Positions 23,714-30,626 of a stretch of DNA of 36,904 nt are shown here, one piece after another. The notes below the pieces were generated by a model. The model did no database searches. It saw only the letters and a list, made by a program, of their open reading frames with translations, and had not been told where the DNA came from. The stretch comes from Streptomyces sp. MBT65 (lineage in GTDB: Bacteria > Actinomycetota > Actinomycetes > Streptomycetales > Streptomycetaceae): NCBI RefSeq assembly GCF_016612545.1, contig NZ_JAENRY010000084.1, positions 1-36,904 on the forward strand, in the 5' to 3' direction. Every line of letters begins with the position of its first letter. Positions within the stretch are counted from its first letter, which is position 1. The translations under genes and the position numbers were made by a program.

Positions 23714-24230
23714 CGTCGCCGTCCGGTGAACTGCTGTGCCGCTCGGCGTAGTTGCGGGCGAGTCCTTCCATAAGTCGCCCGATCACGGAGCGGGAGCGCT
23801 CGCCGGCCTCGTCGCGCGGCGGGGCGAGCTTGAGGGAGCGGTCGAGGGCGGCGCCGGCGGTGGCCATCATGGTGCGCCGGTCGGCGGGGGTCGGCTCGTC
23901 CTGCCACTTCTGGGCGTAGGTGTGATCCTTCCCGCCCCACTCGAAGTAGAGGTGTGGCTCGGTCATCCGGCCGATTTCGCGCTCGGCGACGTCTTGCAGG
24001 GTGACCGCGAGGTCGGCGCGGCGCGCGGCGAGGTCGGCGCGGCGTACGCGGGTGGCGGTCTCGACCTCGGCGGCGCGGTCGAACGTGAGCGGCGGGTCGC
24101 ACGCTGCGGCGATCTTCGACACGGTCGAGGGCGACCGTTCGATCGCTCGGGCGATCTCGTTCCGGCTCTTGCCCTGGGCGTGCAGCTGGCGTACCTGCTC
24201 GCGGTCGTCGTCGTCGATGGGGCGTCCCAC
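23703..24230 (-). CDS. Terminase small subunit with N-terminal HTH (175 aa)
   Basis: Residues about 5-45 form an HTH of the Hin/transposase type (IDDDDREQVRQLHAQGKSRNEIARAIERSPSTVSKIA), suited for binding the packaging site. The rest is helical. GGAGGTG lies about 8 nt before GTG 24230. The packaging site (cos or pac) is normally close by, but I see no obvious site in the 27 nt before the start. Confidence 0.9.
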   Translation of the reverse strand: MGRPIDDDDREQVRQLHAQGKSRNEIARAIERSPSTVSKIAAACDPPLTFDRAAEVETATRVRRADLAARRADLAVTLQDVAEREIGRMTEPHLYFEWGGKDHTYAQKWQDEPTPADRRTMMATAGAALDRSLKLAPPRDEAGERSRSVIGRLMEGLARNYAERHSSSPDGDDEQ

Positions 24231-24257
24231 GGGCGGTCACCTCCCGCGGGCATGCGA

Positions 24258-24286
24258 ACGGCCCGGCACTGGGCGTGCCGGGCCGT
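24258..24286 (-). terminator. Terminator after the lipoprotein gene
   Basis: Perfect 12-bp arms ACGGCCCGGCAC (24258-24269) and GTGCCGGGCCGT (24275-24286) surround a 5-nt loop. It lies 11 nt past the lipoprotein stop and only 28 nt before the terminase start. On the minus strand it is followed by TTCGCATGC instead of a pure U-tract. Confidence 0.85.
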
Positions 24287-24297
24287 CGAGGGGTGGG

Positions 24298-24717
24298 TCA
24301 GGCGGTCTTGCAGAATGTCGTCAACACGCTGTTGATCTGCTGCGCCTCGGCCTCGCTCACCTCGTGCGAGCTGGTGCCGAATCGCTGTTGCGCGGACCAA
24401 TCGACCTTGGCTGACTTGCCGTTGATGGCGGAACACTGGTTGCGGCTGTTGTCGACGGCCTTGTCTTCGTCCGCGACCAGGTCGGGACTGACCTTGCGCA
24501 GGGCGGCGAGCAGGGCGGCGCGCGCCTGTCCGGTCGGCTCCGCCGGAATACCGGCGTTGTGCAGAGCGGCGGCGGCATCGCTCGCGCTCACGGATTCGGT
24601 CGCAGCCGGCGGCGTCGACTCCTTCGCCGCGGCGTCGTCATCGCTGCTGCTGCACGCGGTGAGCGCTGCGAGGGCGGCGACGGCGGCGAGGGTTAAGGCG
24701 GTGGCGCGGTGCTTCAC
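24298..24717 (-). CDS. Lipoprotein, moron-like cassette (139 aa)
   Basis: The signal peptide (MKHRATALTLAAVAALAAL) ends in a lipobox LTAC with Cys22, so the mature protein should be lipid-anchored on the outer face of the membrane. The mature part starts with an acidic Ser/Asp linker and has two more Cys (94 and 136) that may form a disulfide. Leu8 is a TTA codon (24694-24696). The gene sits between two strong terminators, separate from the late operon, which is a moron layout. Phage lipoproteins often block superinfection or change the host surface. The function here is not identified. Confidence 0.88.
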   Translation of the reverse strand: MKHRATALTLAAVAALAALTACSSSDDDAAAKESTPPAATESVSASDAAAALHNAGIPAEPTGQARAALLAALRKVSPDLVADEDKAVDNSRNQCSAINGKSAKVDWSAQQRFGTSSHEVSEAEAQQINSVLTTFCKTA

Positions 24718-24792
24718 GGGTGGTCCCCCAGGGTTGGTAAGCGATACGTAAGAGGGACGTGTGACAGGCGGGGAATGGTTGCGGGGCGCATG

Positions 24793-24830
24793 CGAACGCC
24801 CCGCCGCTGGGGGGAGCGGCGGGGCGTTCG
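24793..24830. terminator. Strong 16-bp-arm terminator upstream of the lipoprotein gene
   Basis: Perfect arms 24793-24808 and 24815-24830 surround a GGGGGG loop. It isolates the lipoprotein gene from the early operon on its right. On the minus strand it is followed by TTCGCATGC, as at 24258. Confidence 0.85.
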
Positions 24831-24871
24831 AGGTAGGGCGTCCGTTTCCGGGCACGCCGAAGACGGGTCCA

Positions 24872-24901
24872 ACAATAGGTCACGGAACGATAACGGCGCA
24901 A
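24872..24901 (-). promoter_or_regulatory. Candidate sigma70-type promoter, minus strand
   Basis: TTGCGC (24896-24901) and TATTGT (24872-24877) are 18 nt apart. Transcription would start near 24865 and meet the terminator at 24830-24793 almost at once, so it would make a very short RNA or an attenuated lipoprotein message. Confidence 0.4.
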
Positions 24902-24940
24902 GTGGCTTGTGTGGCGCCCTCGCCCGCGCGCATGGCGGCC

Positions 24941-24958
24941 CGCGTCCGGACGCGCGGC
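24941..24958. repeat. 18-bp intergenic repeat, copy 1
   Basis: CGCGTCCGGACGCGCGGC, with the palindrome GCGTCCGGACGC inside, is found again exactly at 29985-30002. Both copies lie just past the 3' end of a minus-strand gene. Confidence 0.7.
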
Positions 24959-24992
24959 GCGCGCCCCGCCGTGTCGTACAGCGGGGCGCGCG
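24958..24992 (-). terminator. Terminator after the 97-aa early gene
   Basis: Perfect 12-bp arms CGCGCGCCCCGC (24958-24969) and GCGGGGCGCGCG (24981-24992) surround an 11-nt loop, 4 nt after the stop of the next gene to the right. Confidence 0.7.
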
Positions 24993-24996
24993 GCTG

Positions 24997-25290
24997 TCAT
25001 ACGTCCTGGTCAGGCTGTCGGACGGGCCGGTACGGCTTGATGTTCGTCGTCACGATCTCGGGCGCGACGCCCGCCGGGTAGTGTCCGCGCGTCCATGCTC
25101 CGTCGTACACGTTGGCGAGGAGTAGTAACGCCTGCCGGACGGCGGCGGACGCGTCGCAACCGGTCTGCATGATCACGCGCAGATCGTCGTACATGCCTTC
25201 GTCGAGGATGCGCACGGACAGGGACCGGCCTACGGGCGGCGGGAGGTTGGGAACCTTTGCCGGCTGCTGGGTAGGGTTGGCGGTAGCCAT
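24997..25290 (-). CDS. Hypothetical protein, possible ribbon-helix-helix (97 aa)
   Basis: After a Pro-rich N-terminus, residues about 22-62 read RSLSVRILDEGMYDDLRVIM...ASAAVRQALLLLANVYDGAW, a beta strand followed by two helices, as in RHH DNA-binding proteins. This is a weak structural hint. ATG 25290 has AAGGAG about 12 nt upstream. It is the last early gene before the moron region and could regulate late transcription, but nothing proves it. Confidence 0.75.
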   Translation of the reverse strand: MATANPTQQPAKVPNLPPPVGRSLSVRILDEGMYDDLRVIMQTGCDASAAVRQALLLLANVYDGAWTRGHYPAGVAPEIVTTNIKPYRPVRQPDQDV

Positions 25291-25353
25291 CGATTGGGGT
25301 CGCTCCTTCTCGGTGGTCAGGGCTCGCCCATACGGTTTGTGAGGAACCGGGCG

Positions 25354-25374
25354 GGCCCGCTGCATGTGCGGGCC
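25354..25374 (-). terminator. Short GC hairpin at an early gene end
   Basis: Seven-bp arms GGCCCGC and GCGGGCC surround a 7-nt loop, touching the stop of the 175-aa gene on its right. No U-tract. It could be weak attenuation. Confidence 0.35.
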
Positions 25375-25901
25375 TACTGCTCGTCGGCGGTGGGCGGGCT
25401 GACTCCGTCGGGGCCGGCGGCGCGCTGCTCGCGCAGAATCGCGTACACCCGGGACTCGGTGAGGCCGACCTCTTCGGCGATCTGCGGAACTTCCTTACCG
25501 CGGTTGGTCTCGGCCATGACGACCAACGGCGTCGCCGCCTTGGCGGCCTCCCCCGCGAGGCGCAGCGCGCGCACGTCGTCGAGGGTGAGTTCGTCGGCGA
25601 GCTGGGCGAGGTAGGCGGGCCGCTGCTCGCGCTGGGCGTAGTGCTCGGCGATCTCGTAGACGTATTCGAGGGGGTCGGCGTCGGTCGGGTTCGGGTCACC
25701 CGCGAGGGCGCGCTCGGCGACGATCTGCCGTTCGTGCTCCGTGATCAGGTCGAACAGCTGGTCACGGAACTTCTCGGCTGCTGGCTGGTCGCTCGCCGTC
25801 CGGTTGCGCCGTACGCGTCGGCTGATCTCGACCGACGAAAGCGGCCGGGCTTCTGGCTCGCCCTCGTCGGGGCCGGGCTGCTGGTGGTCGCTGGTGCTCA
25901 T
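25374..25901 (-). CDS. Early protein with C-terminal HTH-like segment (175 aa)
   Basis: ATG 25901 has AGGAG about 9 nt before it. Residues 1-40 are acidic and disordered, 45-130 helical, and KEVPQIAEEVGLTESRVYAILREQR near the C-terminus looks like a helix-turn-helix. It may bind DNA as an early regulator. The family was not recognised. It stands between hairpins on both sides. Confidence 0.78.
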   Translation of the reverse strand: MSTSDHQQPGPDEGEPEARPLSSVEISRRVRRNRTASDQPAAEKFRDQLFDLITEHERQIVAERALAGDPNPTDADPLEYVYEIAEHYAQREQRPAYLAQLADELTLDDVRALRLAGEAAKAATPLVVMAETNRGKEVPQIAEEVGLTESRVYAILREQRAAGPDGVSPPTADEQ

Positions 25902-25929
25902 GTGGTGGTGCTCCTGTCGGTGGTCGGGG

Positions 25930-25951
25930 CCCGCCCTCGGGCGAGGGCGGG
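25930..25951 (-). terminator. GC hairpin after the 112-aa gene
   Basis: Arms CCCGCCCTCG (25930-25939) and CGAGGGCGGG (25942-25951) are perfect over 10 bp with a 2-nt centre, just past the stop of the gene at 25960. Confidence 0.45.
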
Positions 25952-25959
25952 CGGGGCGG

Positions 25960-26298
25960 TCATGCGGCGAACAGGGCGACCTGTTCGGGCTTGTGGGGCA
26001 CGCCGTCGAGGGCGAGCTGTTCGGGGCGGCTCGGTCGCCATGGCGCGGGGATCACCATCATGCCGACGGGCTCGGCGGCCTCGACCTCGGTCCGCCACTG
26101 AGCGGCGACGGCCTCGGCCTCGGCGCGGTCGCGGGCCTGGGCACGGACGCACCGCTTGCACAGGTGCCACCCGCGCACGGCGGCGAAGATCCAGTTACGC
26201 CCGCCCGCGAGGCGCCCGCAGTACAGCTCTCGGGTTCCGGGGCGGCGGTAGTGACCGGTCGTCTTGCGGGCGGCGCCGCGCACTGCGTAGGTCTCCAC
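25960..26298 (-). CDS. Hypothetical early protein with Cys motifs (112 aa)
   Basis: GTG 26298 has GAGGAG about 8 nt before it. Cys residues in ELYCGRLAG and WHLCKRC could form a small zinc site. The rest is helical and Ala/Glu-rich, ending in EQVALFAA. No family is recognised. Small zinc-ribbon-like proteins with this pattern are frequent in early regions of actinophages. Confidence 0.75.
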   Translation of the reverse strand: METYAVRGAARKTTGHYRRPGTRELYCGRLAGGRNWIFAAVRGWHLCKRCVRAQARDRAEAEAVAAQWRTEVEAAEPVGMMVIPAPWRPSRPEQLALDGVPHKPEQVALFAA

Positions 26299-26317
26299 AG
26301 GGTTTCTCCTCGGCGGG

Positions 26318-26683
26318 TCAGGCGGGGACGATCAGGACCAGGTCGGCGGCGGGCCATGGGTCGCACACGTCCCACGGGTTGTCGTCGCCGAGGTCGACGA
26401 CGGGGCCCTCGTGGTCGGCCATGGTGGCGCAGGACCCACACCCGCACGTCGGGTCGTAGGGCTTGGGGTGCGCCTGGTACTGGTCGTTGAAGTAGTCCGG
26501 GCGCAGCATCTCGGCGGGCTGCGCGCGGGCGTACTCGGGGAACGACGCGAGGACCGTGTCGCCCTCGGCGACCTCGGCGGCGCGCACGATGCGGGCGGCG
26601 GCGGGGTCGACCAGAAGCGGGGCGTGGTCCTCGTCGGCGGGGATGTCCGTCACGACCACGGGGAAGAACTCAAGGCACTTCAT
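26318..26683 (-). CDS. Hypothetical protein with CGCGSC motif (121 aa)
   Basis: ATG 26683 has GAAGGG upstream. The N-terminal 60 residues look alpha/beta (FFPVVVTDIPADEDHAPLLVDP). A CGCGSC motif follows at about residue 84 in DPTCGCGSCATM, probably binding a metal. The tail is acidic and hydrophobic. No family is assigned. Confidence 0.75.
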   Translation of the reverse strand: MKCLEFFPVVVTDIPADEDHAPLLVDPAAARIVRAAEVAEGDTVLASFPEYARAQPAEMLRPDYFNDQYQAHPKPYDPTCGCGSCATMADHEGPVVDLGDDNPWDVCDPWPAADLVLIVPA

Positions 26684-26700
26684 TGGGTGTCCCTTCGGGT

Positions 26701-26725
26701 GGGGGCGCCCGCGCGGGGCGCCCCC
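26701..26725 (-). terminator. GC hairpin after the 285-aa gene
   Basis: Arms GGGGGCGCCC (26701-26710) and GGGCGCCCCC (26716-26725) are perfect, with a 5-nt loop. It lies 11 nt after the stop of the gene on its right. Confidence 0.55.
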
Positions 26726-26736
26726 TCGGTGGTCGG

Positions 26737-27594
26737 TCAGGCGCGGGCGTCGAGGACGTGGGCGCGGACGGCGGCGGCGGCCTGCTCGTAGAACCTCCAC
26801 GTGCCGTCGAGGTCGTGCTGTCGGCCGTCCTGGCCCGCGACGCTCGCCTCGATCGGCTTTCCGGGCCACACGATCCCGCGCTCGACGCGGTCCTCGAACA
26901 CGACGACGTATCCCGCCGTCGACCACGCGCAGACCCACCCATCGCGCGTCACGGTCGGGTATTCCTCGGCGTCCTGGTCTTCCTGCGACATCGTGATCGT
27001 GCGGTCGCGCTGCGGCATGAACGTGATGTGACGCGACGGGCGCAGCTTCTCGACGGCGAGGGCGAACGCGTCCTCGCGGGTCTGCTGGCCTACGAGCACG
27101 TACTCGCGCATCGGCAGAGACGATCCGTCGGCGGCGACGCGCTCGACGGTCCAGTACCCGTCAAGGGGCTTGCTGGCCGTGTTGAACACGACGTACTCGG
27201 CGCGGTCGAACTTGAACGAGGAACGGCCCTGCTCGTCGGTCTCGGCGAGCTGCGGCTCGGCGGCTGCCTCGCGACGGTGCTCGCCGTCGCACTCCTCGCC
27301 GTGCTCGTCGCAGTCGCACGGGCACCCGCAGTCGGTCACGGGGCGCACGAAGAACACGAACGCGTCGGCGGTGTGCTCGCCGACCAGTTCGGCGACGGTG
27401 TCGCACTTGGCGAGGCGGGCGTACAGCTCGTCGAGCGGGGCGTCGTCCTCGACGTCCTCGGCGACGCCAGAGATGTCCCCTTCGAGCCAAGCGAAGATTT
27501 CCGCGACGTCCTCGCCGATGCACTCGACCCGGTACTCGGAGTCGAGGCCGATCTCGTGAAAGCCCACGTGGTAGCGCGTCCGGTTGGTGTTCAT
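26737..27594 (-). CDS. Hypothetical early protein with Cys-rich insert (285 aa)
   Basis: ATG 27594 follows GAGGGAG by about 10 nt. The acidic protein has a Cys/Asp/Glu cluster DCGCPCDCDEHGEECDGEH at about residues 87-105 that looks like a metal-binding insert. The region around it is rich in Asp/Glu. The C-terminal half is beta/alpha (YWTVERVAADGS, EYVLVG, FALAVEKLRP). It is the only gene preceded by the double-palindrome promoter at 27655-27698, so it heads a transcription unit under specific control. The function is unknown. Confidence 0.8.
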   Translation of the reverse strand: MNTNRTRYHVGFHEIGLDSEYRVECIGEDVAEIFAWLEGDISGVAEDVEDDAPLDELYARLAKCDTVAELVGEHTADAFVFFVRPVTDCGCPCDCDEHGEECDGEHRREAAAEPQLAETDEQGRSSFKFDRAEYVVFNTASKPLDGYWTVERVAADGSSLPMREYVLVGQQTREDAFALAVEKLRPSRHITFMPQRDRTITMSQEDQDAEEYPTVTRDGWVCAWSTAGYVVVFEDRVERGIVWPGKPIEASVAGQDGRQHDLDGTWRFYEQAAAAVRAHVLDARA

Positions 27595-27654
27595 CAGGGG
27601 GTCGCTCCCTCTGTTCGGTGGTGGTGGCGGGTGAGGACCGCCGTTGGTGTGACC

Positions 27655-27684
27655 ACTGTAGGCACTTCTGAAGTCGCTACACAA
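27655..27684 (-). promoter_or_regulatory. Sigma70-like promoter for the 285-aa gene
   Basis: TTGTGT (27679-27684) and TACAGT (27655-27660) are separated by 18 nt, pointing to the gene that starts at 27594. A palindrome sits inside the spacer and a second just upstream, so the promoter is probably repressed by a protein bound to them. Confidence 0.65.
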
Positions 27685-27698
27685 GTCACTTCAGAAGT
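27664..27698. promoter_or_regulatory. Paired palindromic operators ACTTCTGAAGT / ACTTCAGAAGT
   Basis: Two near-identical 11-bp palindromes are at 27664-27674 and 27688-27698, with centres 24 bp apart. A degenerate third copy (GTTCAGAAA) has its centre 12 bp further on. One lies between -35 and -10, and the other directly upstream of -35. The spacing puts the sites near the same face of the helix. Confidence 0.75.
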
Positions 27699-27719
27699 TG
27701 GTTCAGAAATTTGGTGAGC

Positions 27720-27752
27720 GGCCAACTGCCGGGCGTACTTGGGGAGTTGGCC
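27720..27752 (-). terminator. Hairpin after the 279-aa gene
   Basis: Arms GGCCAACT (27720-27727) and AGTTGGCC (27745-27752) pair perfectly over 8 bp with a 17-nt loop, past the stop of the gene on the right. Confidence 0.4.
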
Positions 27753-27768
27753 GGTCCCCCGTCCCCGG

Positions 27769-28608
27769 CTACGCGGCCGGTCGCTGCCGGTCGGCGGTGA
27801 GGGCGCCCCACAGAGCGACCAGGTCGGCCCCCCGCCATTCGCCCCGGCGGCGGCCGTCCTCGGTGGGCGCGGTGCACCGTGCGCCGGTCGAGCAGGCGAC
27901 GACCGGCTCGCCCCCCGACCGGGTACGGCCGGTGAGTCGCCCCCCGCACCCTGGGCACGGCCGGTCGAGGGCGGTCGACCGGCCGTCACGGCCGAGGGCA
28001 CGCTCGACGGCGCGGCGAGCGCCGGCGGCCGTCGCGGCGAGGTGGTCGAGCAGCAGGGCGGGGACCGGCGTGAACAGGTCGCCGTACTCCTCGCCGAGGG
28101 CCCGCCCTTCCAGCCACACGGCGGCCCAGTGCAGCCCGTACGCCCGCGAACCGGCCGAGTCGGGCGTCTGGTAGTGCCACCGGCCGGGGTCCTGCCGGTC
28201 GCCGAGGTCTTCCCGCACGACCGTGCGGGGCGGGTGCGACCGCAGCGCGACCGGCGTCCGGCGTACCGGGCGCTGTACCTGCTCGGCGACGGCGTCGGCG
28301 AGGTCGAACAGGTCGCGCTCGACGTCGAGGGCGGTGTCGAGGGCGTCGAGGTTGAGCGGGGCCGGGTGTTCGCGGATGGTGAGCGGGAGCCGGCCTATGA
28401 CGGGCGCGGCCGGCATCGGGTCGTCGGTACGGTCGGCGGCGGCGAGCTGGTCGAGGAACCCGCCGCGGGTCTCGCGCGGCGGCCACTCGGCGGCCGGGGG
28501 CTGCTCGATGGCGGCGAGCAGGTCGCCCCACTGCTCGCGCACGGCGGCGAGGTCGACGGCGGCACGGTGGGCGACCGGCGGCGCGACGTGGTCGAGGGGG
28601 GTCGTCAT
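27769..28608 (-). CDS. Hypothetical early protein with C-terminal zinc ribbon (279 aa)
   Basis: ATG 28608 has AGGAG about 8 nt upstream. The N-terminus is an Ala/Asp-rich helical region. Near the C-terminus CPGCGGRLTGRTR...VACSTGARC forms a four-cysteine zinc-ribbon pattern. The middle part (WHYQTPDSAGSRAYGLHWAAVWLEGRALG) looks like a conserved domain of actinophage early proteins. A nucleic-acid binding role is inferred. Confidence 0.8.
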   Translation of the reverse strand: MTTPLDHVAPPVAHRAAVDLAAVREQWGDLLAAIEQPPAAEWPPRETRGGFLDQLAAADRTDDPMPAAPVIGRLPLTIREHPAPLNLDALDTALDVERDLFDLADAVAEQVQRPVRRTPVALRSHPPRTVVREDLGDRQDPGRWHYQTPDSAGSRAYGLHWAAVWLEGRALGEEYGDLFTPVPALLLDHLAATAAGARRAVERALGRDGRSTALDRPCPGCGGRLTGRTRSGGEPVVACSTGARCTAPTEDGRRRGEWRGADLVALWGALTADRQRPAA

Positions 28609-28625
28609 GGTGGCTGCTCCTGTGC

Positions 28626-29132
28626 TCAGTACTGGTCGAGGGCGTCGCGGACGGCGTCGTACGCGTCGTGCAAGCCGTTGGCGTACGCGAGGCCGTTCGG
28701 CAGTCCGAGGCGGGGCCGGGGCGTGCTGGGCAGCAGGGCCCGCACGGCGGCGAGCTGCTGCCGGGCTGTCCGGAAGGTGCCGAGGGCGCCGGGGCCGAAA
28801 ACGGCCCGGTATGCGGTGAGCTGTTCCTCGGCGTCCGCGGCGCGCTGCTCGGCCTCGGCGCGGTCGCTCTCCAACTCGCGTACGACGGCGTCGGCCGCGT
28901 CCCGGTGCTGGGCGAGGGTGCGCGTGCTGCCGGCGTTGGCCTTACGGCACTCGTCGGCGGTGCGCTGCTCCTCGGCGACGTACTCGCGCAACAGGGCGGC
29001 CTCGGTGGGGGACAGCCGGCCGCGCTCGGCGCGGGCGAGCAGGACGTCGAGGGCGGCGCGGCGGTCGCGGCGAGCGTGGTCGCGGCCCTTCGTGCGGGAG
29101 TGCTGTCGGCGTCGGGCGGGGGCATTCGTCAC
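28626..29132 (-). CDS. Hypothetical coiled-coil protein (168 aa)
   Basis: GTG 29132 gives a strongly basic N-terminus (RRRQHSRTKGRDHARRDRR) followed by about 90 residues of charged helix rich in Ala, Glu and Arg (VVRELESDRAEAEQRAADAEEQL), likely a coiled coil, and a Pro-rich then helical end. The gene lies 17 nt before the 279-aa gene. The basic N-terminus could bind nucleic acid. No family is recognised. Confidence 0.72.
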   Translation of the reverse strand: MTNAPARRRQHSRTKGRDHARRDRRAALDVLLARAERGRLSPTEAALLREYVAEEQRTADECRKANAGSTRTLAQHRDAADAVVRELESDRAEAEQRAADAEEQLTAYRAVFGPGALGTFRTARQQLAAVRALLPSTPRPRLGLPNGLAYANGLHDAYDAVRDALDQY

Positions 29133-29214
29133 TGGTGGGTCTCCTGGGCTCGCTCGGTGAGGGCCGAGCAGGTCGGGCGTGGGTCGAGGCGGGCGGCGAG
29201 ACCGGCGAGGCCAC

Positions 29215-29922
29215 TCACGTGAGGGCCTGCTCGTCGAGGTGGTCGGCGAGGTCGTCGAGCAGCTTGCGAACGCTGTTCATGCCGGTGAGTAGGCCGCGCG
29301 TGCCGCGGTTCACGCCGTGCTGCTCGGTGGTGGCGTCGTACCGCTTGCGGGCGACGGCGGACAGCTCGCGGGTGTGGGCGGCGAACAGGACGTACGCGGT
29401 CGCGAGGGCGGCGGCCGGGGTGCGCTCCTCGCCGGCGAGCAGCAGGTCGCGCAGCGCGTACAGGGCGGGCGACTGCTCGGCGACGTTCAACATGAGGTAT
29501 TGCCGGGCCTCGTCGACCGCCCGCTCGGCGGGGGTGCTCATGGCGCCGAGGCCGTCGGCGGCGCGGTCGGCGGCGTCGGCGGGCAGCTGCTCGGCGACGG
29601 CGGCGAGCAGGCGGTCAAGGCCGTCGGGGCGCTGCGCCTGCTGGATGCCTCGGGCGAGGGCTTCGGCCGGGCCGGTGGCGAGCAGGACGGCCGAGGGCGG
29701 GGCGGGGGCGTCGTGGATCGGGCAGGGGCGGCCGGTCGCGCGGGCGGTCGCGCAGAGTCCGGCGGGGCTGTCGAGGCCGTCGGCGAGCTGCCGCAGCACG
29801 TCGGCGGCGGTCTGCCGGGGGTAGTTGGTCGTGATGTCGGCCGGTCCCTCGTTCGGGACGGCGACGATCAGGCGGTGAGTGTCGAGCGAGGCGACGGCGA
29901 CGGCGTCGGGAATGCGGGTCAT
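29215..29922 (-). CDS. Hypothetical early protein (235 aa)
   Basis: ATG 29922 has AGGAG about 10 nt before it. The N-terminal 55 residues (MTRIPDAVAVASLDTHRLIVAVPNE) suggest a small alpha/beta domain. The remainder is helical and Ala-rich. A short CPIHDAP segment may pair with an upstream Cys. No catalytic motif was seen. Confidence 0.75.
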   Translation of the reverse strand: MTRIPDAVAVASLDTHRLIVAVPNEGPADITTNYPRQTAADVLRQLADGLDSPAGLCATARATGRPCPIHDAPAPPSAVLLATGPAEALARGIQQAQRPDGLDRLLAAVAEQLPADAADRAADGLGAMSTPAERAVDEARQYLMLNVAEQSPALYALRDLLLAGEERTPAAALATAYVLFAAHTRELSAVARKRYDATTEQHGVNRGTRGLLTGMNSVRKLLDDLADHLDEQALT

Positions 29923-29984
29923 GGGGTGGTGCTCCTGTCTCGGGTCGGGCGGGTCGAGGCGCTGCTCGCGCGCGCGGGCGGGCT

Positions 29985-30002
29985 CGCGTCCGGACGCGCG
30001 GC
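29985..30002. repeat. 18-bp intergenic repeat, copy 2
   Basis: This is an identical copy of 24941-24958 (CGCGTCCGGACGCGCGGC). It lies downstream of the HNH gene stop. The sequence before it is also similar between the two copies. Confidence 0.7.
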
Positions 30003-30029
30003 CTGGTCGGAACGGGACTTGGCCACGGG

Positions 30030-30545
30030 TTACGCGGCCTGTTCGAGGGCGCGGGCGGTATGGCGGCGGATGGGGTGGACGGTGGCGAGGCGGGCCTCGC
30101 GCTTCGCCGCGCGGGCGGAGCGGGCCGACGCGTTCTTGCACGCCCGGCACTTCCGCGTTCCGTTCGTCGCCCGGATGGTGTTCGCCTGGTCGTATTCGTG
30201 ATCGGCCGGGCAGTGAGTGACCGCGGCGCGGATGGCGACGTGATTCGCCGAGCGGAGGATGTTCGTACGGTGCGTGACGGCGTCGAGGTGGCCGGGGGCG
30301 ACGCACGCGCGCCGGCGGCACCGGTGGTCGACCTCAAGGCCGGCGGGTATCGGGCCGGCGGCCTGCTCGTAGGCGTAGCGGTGGGCCTTGACCGTGCGGC
30401 CGTCGACCCAAAAAGTGCCGTAGCCCTTCTCGTTCTGGGCGCCGTCCCACAGGTGGCAGGGACCGGGGCAGTCCCGGCGGAGTGACCAGGGGCCGGCGGT
30501 GTTCACCTTGTCGGCGAACCGCTCGGCCGGGGTGGGCCGGTTCAT
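30030..30545 (-). CDS. HNH endonuclease (171 aa)
   Basis: The core GYGTFWVDGRTVKAHRYAYE followed by LEVDHRCRRRACVAPGHLDAV and THRTNILRS is the typical HNH_3 pattern, with His74, His86 and Asn95. A second Cys pair near residues 140-144 (RKCRACKNA) adds a zinc finger. It would nick or cut DNA. Phage HNH proteins can help packaging or be homing enzymes. GGAGGT is about 9 nt before ATG 30545, and a repressor-type operator is 58 nt upstream, which suggests the gene is silent in the lysogen. Confidence 0.92.
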   Translation of the reverse strand: MNRPTPAERFADKVNTAGPWSLRRDCPGPCHLWDGAQNEKGYGTFWVDGRTVKAHRYAYEQAAGPIPAGLEVDHRCRRRACVAPGHLDAVTHRTNILRSANHVAIRAAVTHCPADHEYDQANTIRATNGTRKCRACKNASARSARAAKREARLATVHPIRRHTARALEQAA

Positions 30546-30602
30546 GGGGCGTACCTCCGTCGGGAAGTCGTTCCGAATGTGCTTTCACGGCTGGCACATT
30601 CC

Positions 30603-30616
30603 TTCCATGAATGGAA
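30603..30616. promoter_or_regulatory. Repressor-type operator TTCCATGAATGGAA upstream of the HNH gene
   Basis: This is an inverted repeat TTCCAT-NN-ATGGAA (30603-30608, 30611-30616) extended by one more pair (C30602/G30617). It overlaps a -10-like TATCTT on the minus strand (30615-30620). The same 14-bp pattern occurs at both sides of the immunity region (36316 and 36537). Confidence 0.75.
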
Positions 30617-30626
30617 GATAGCGCAC

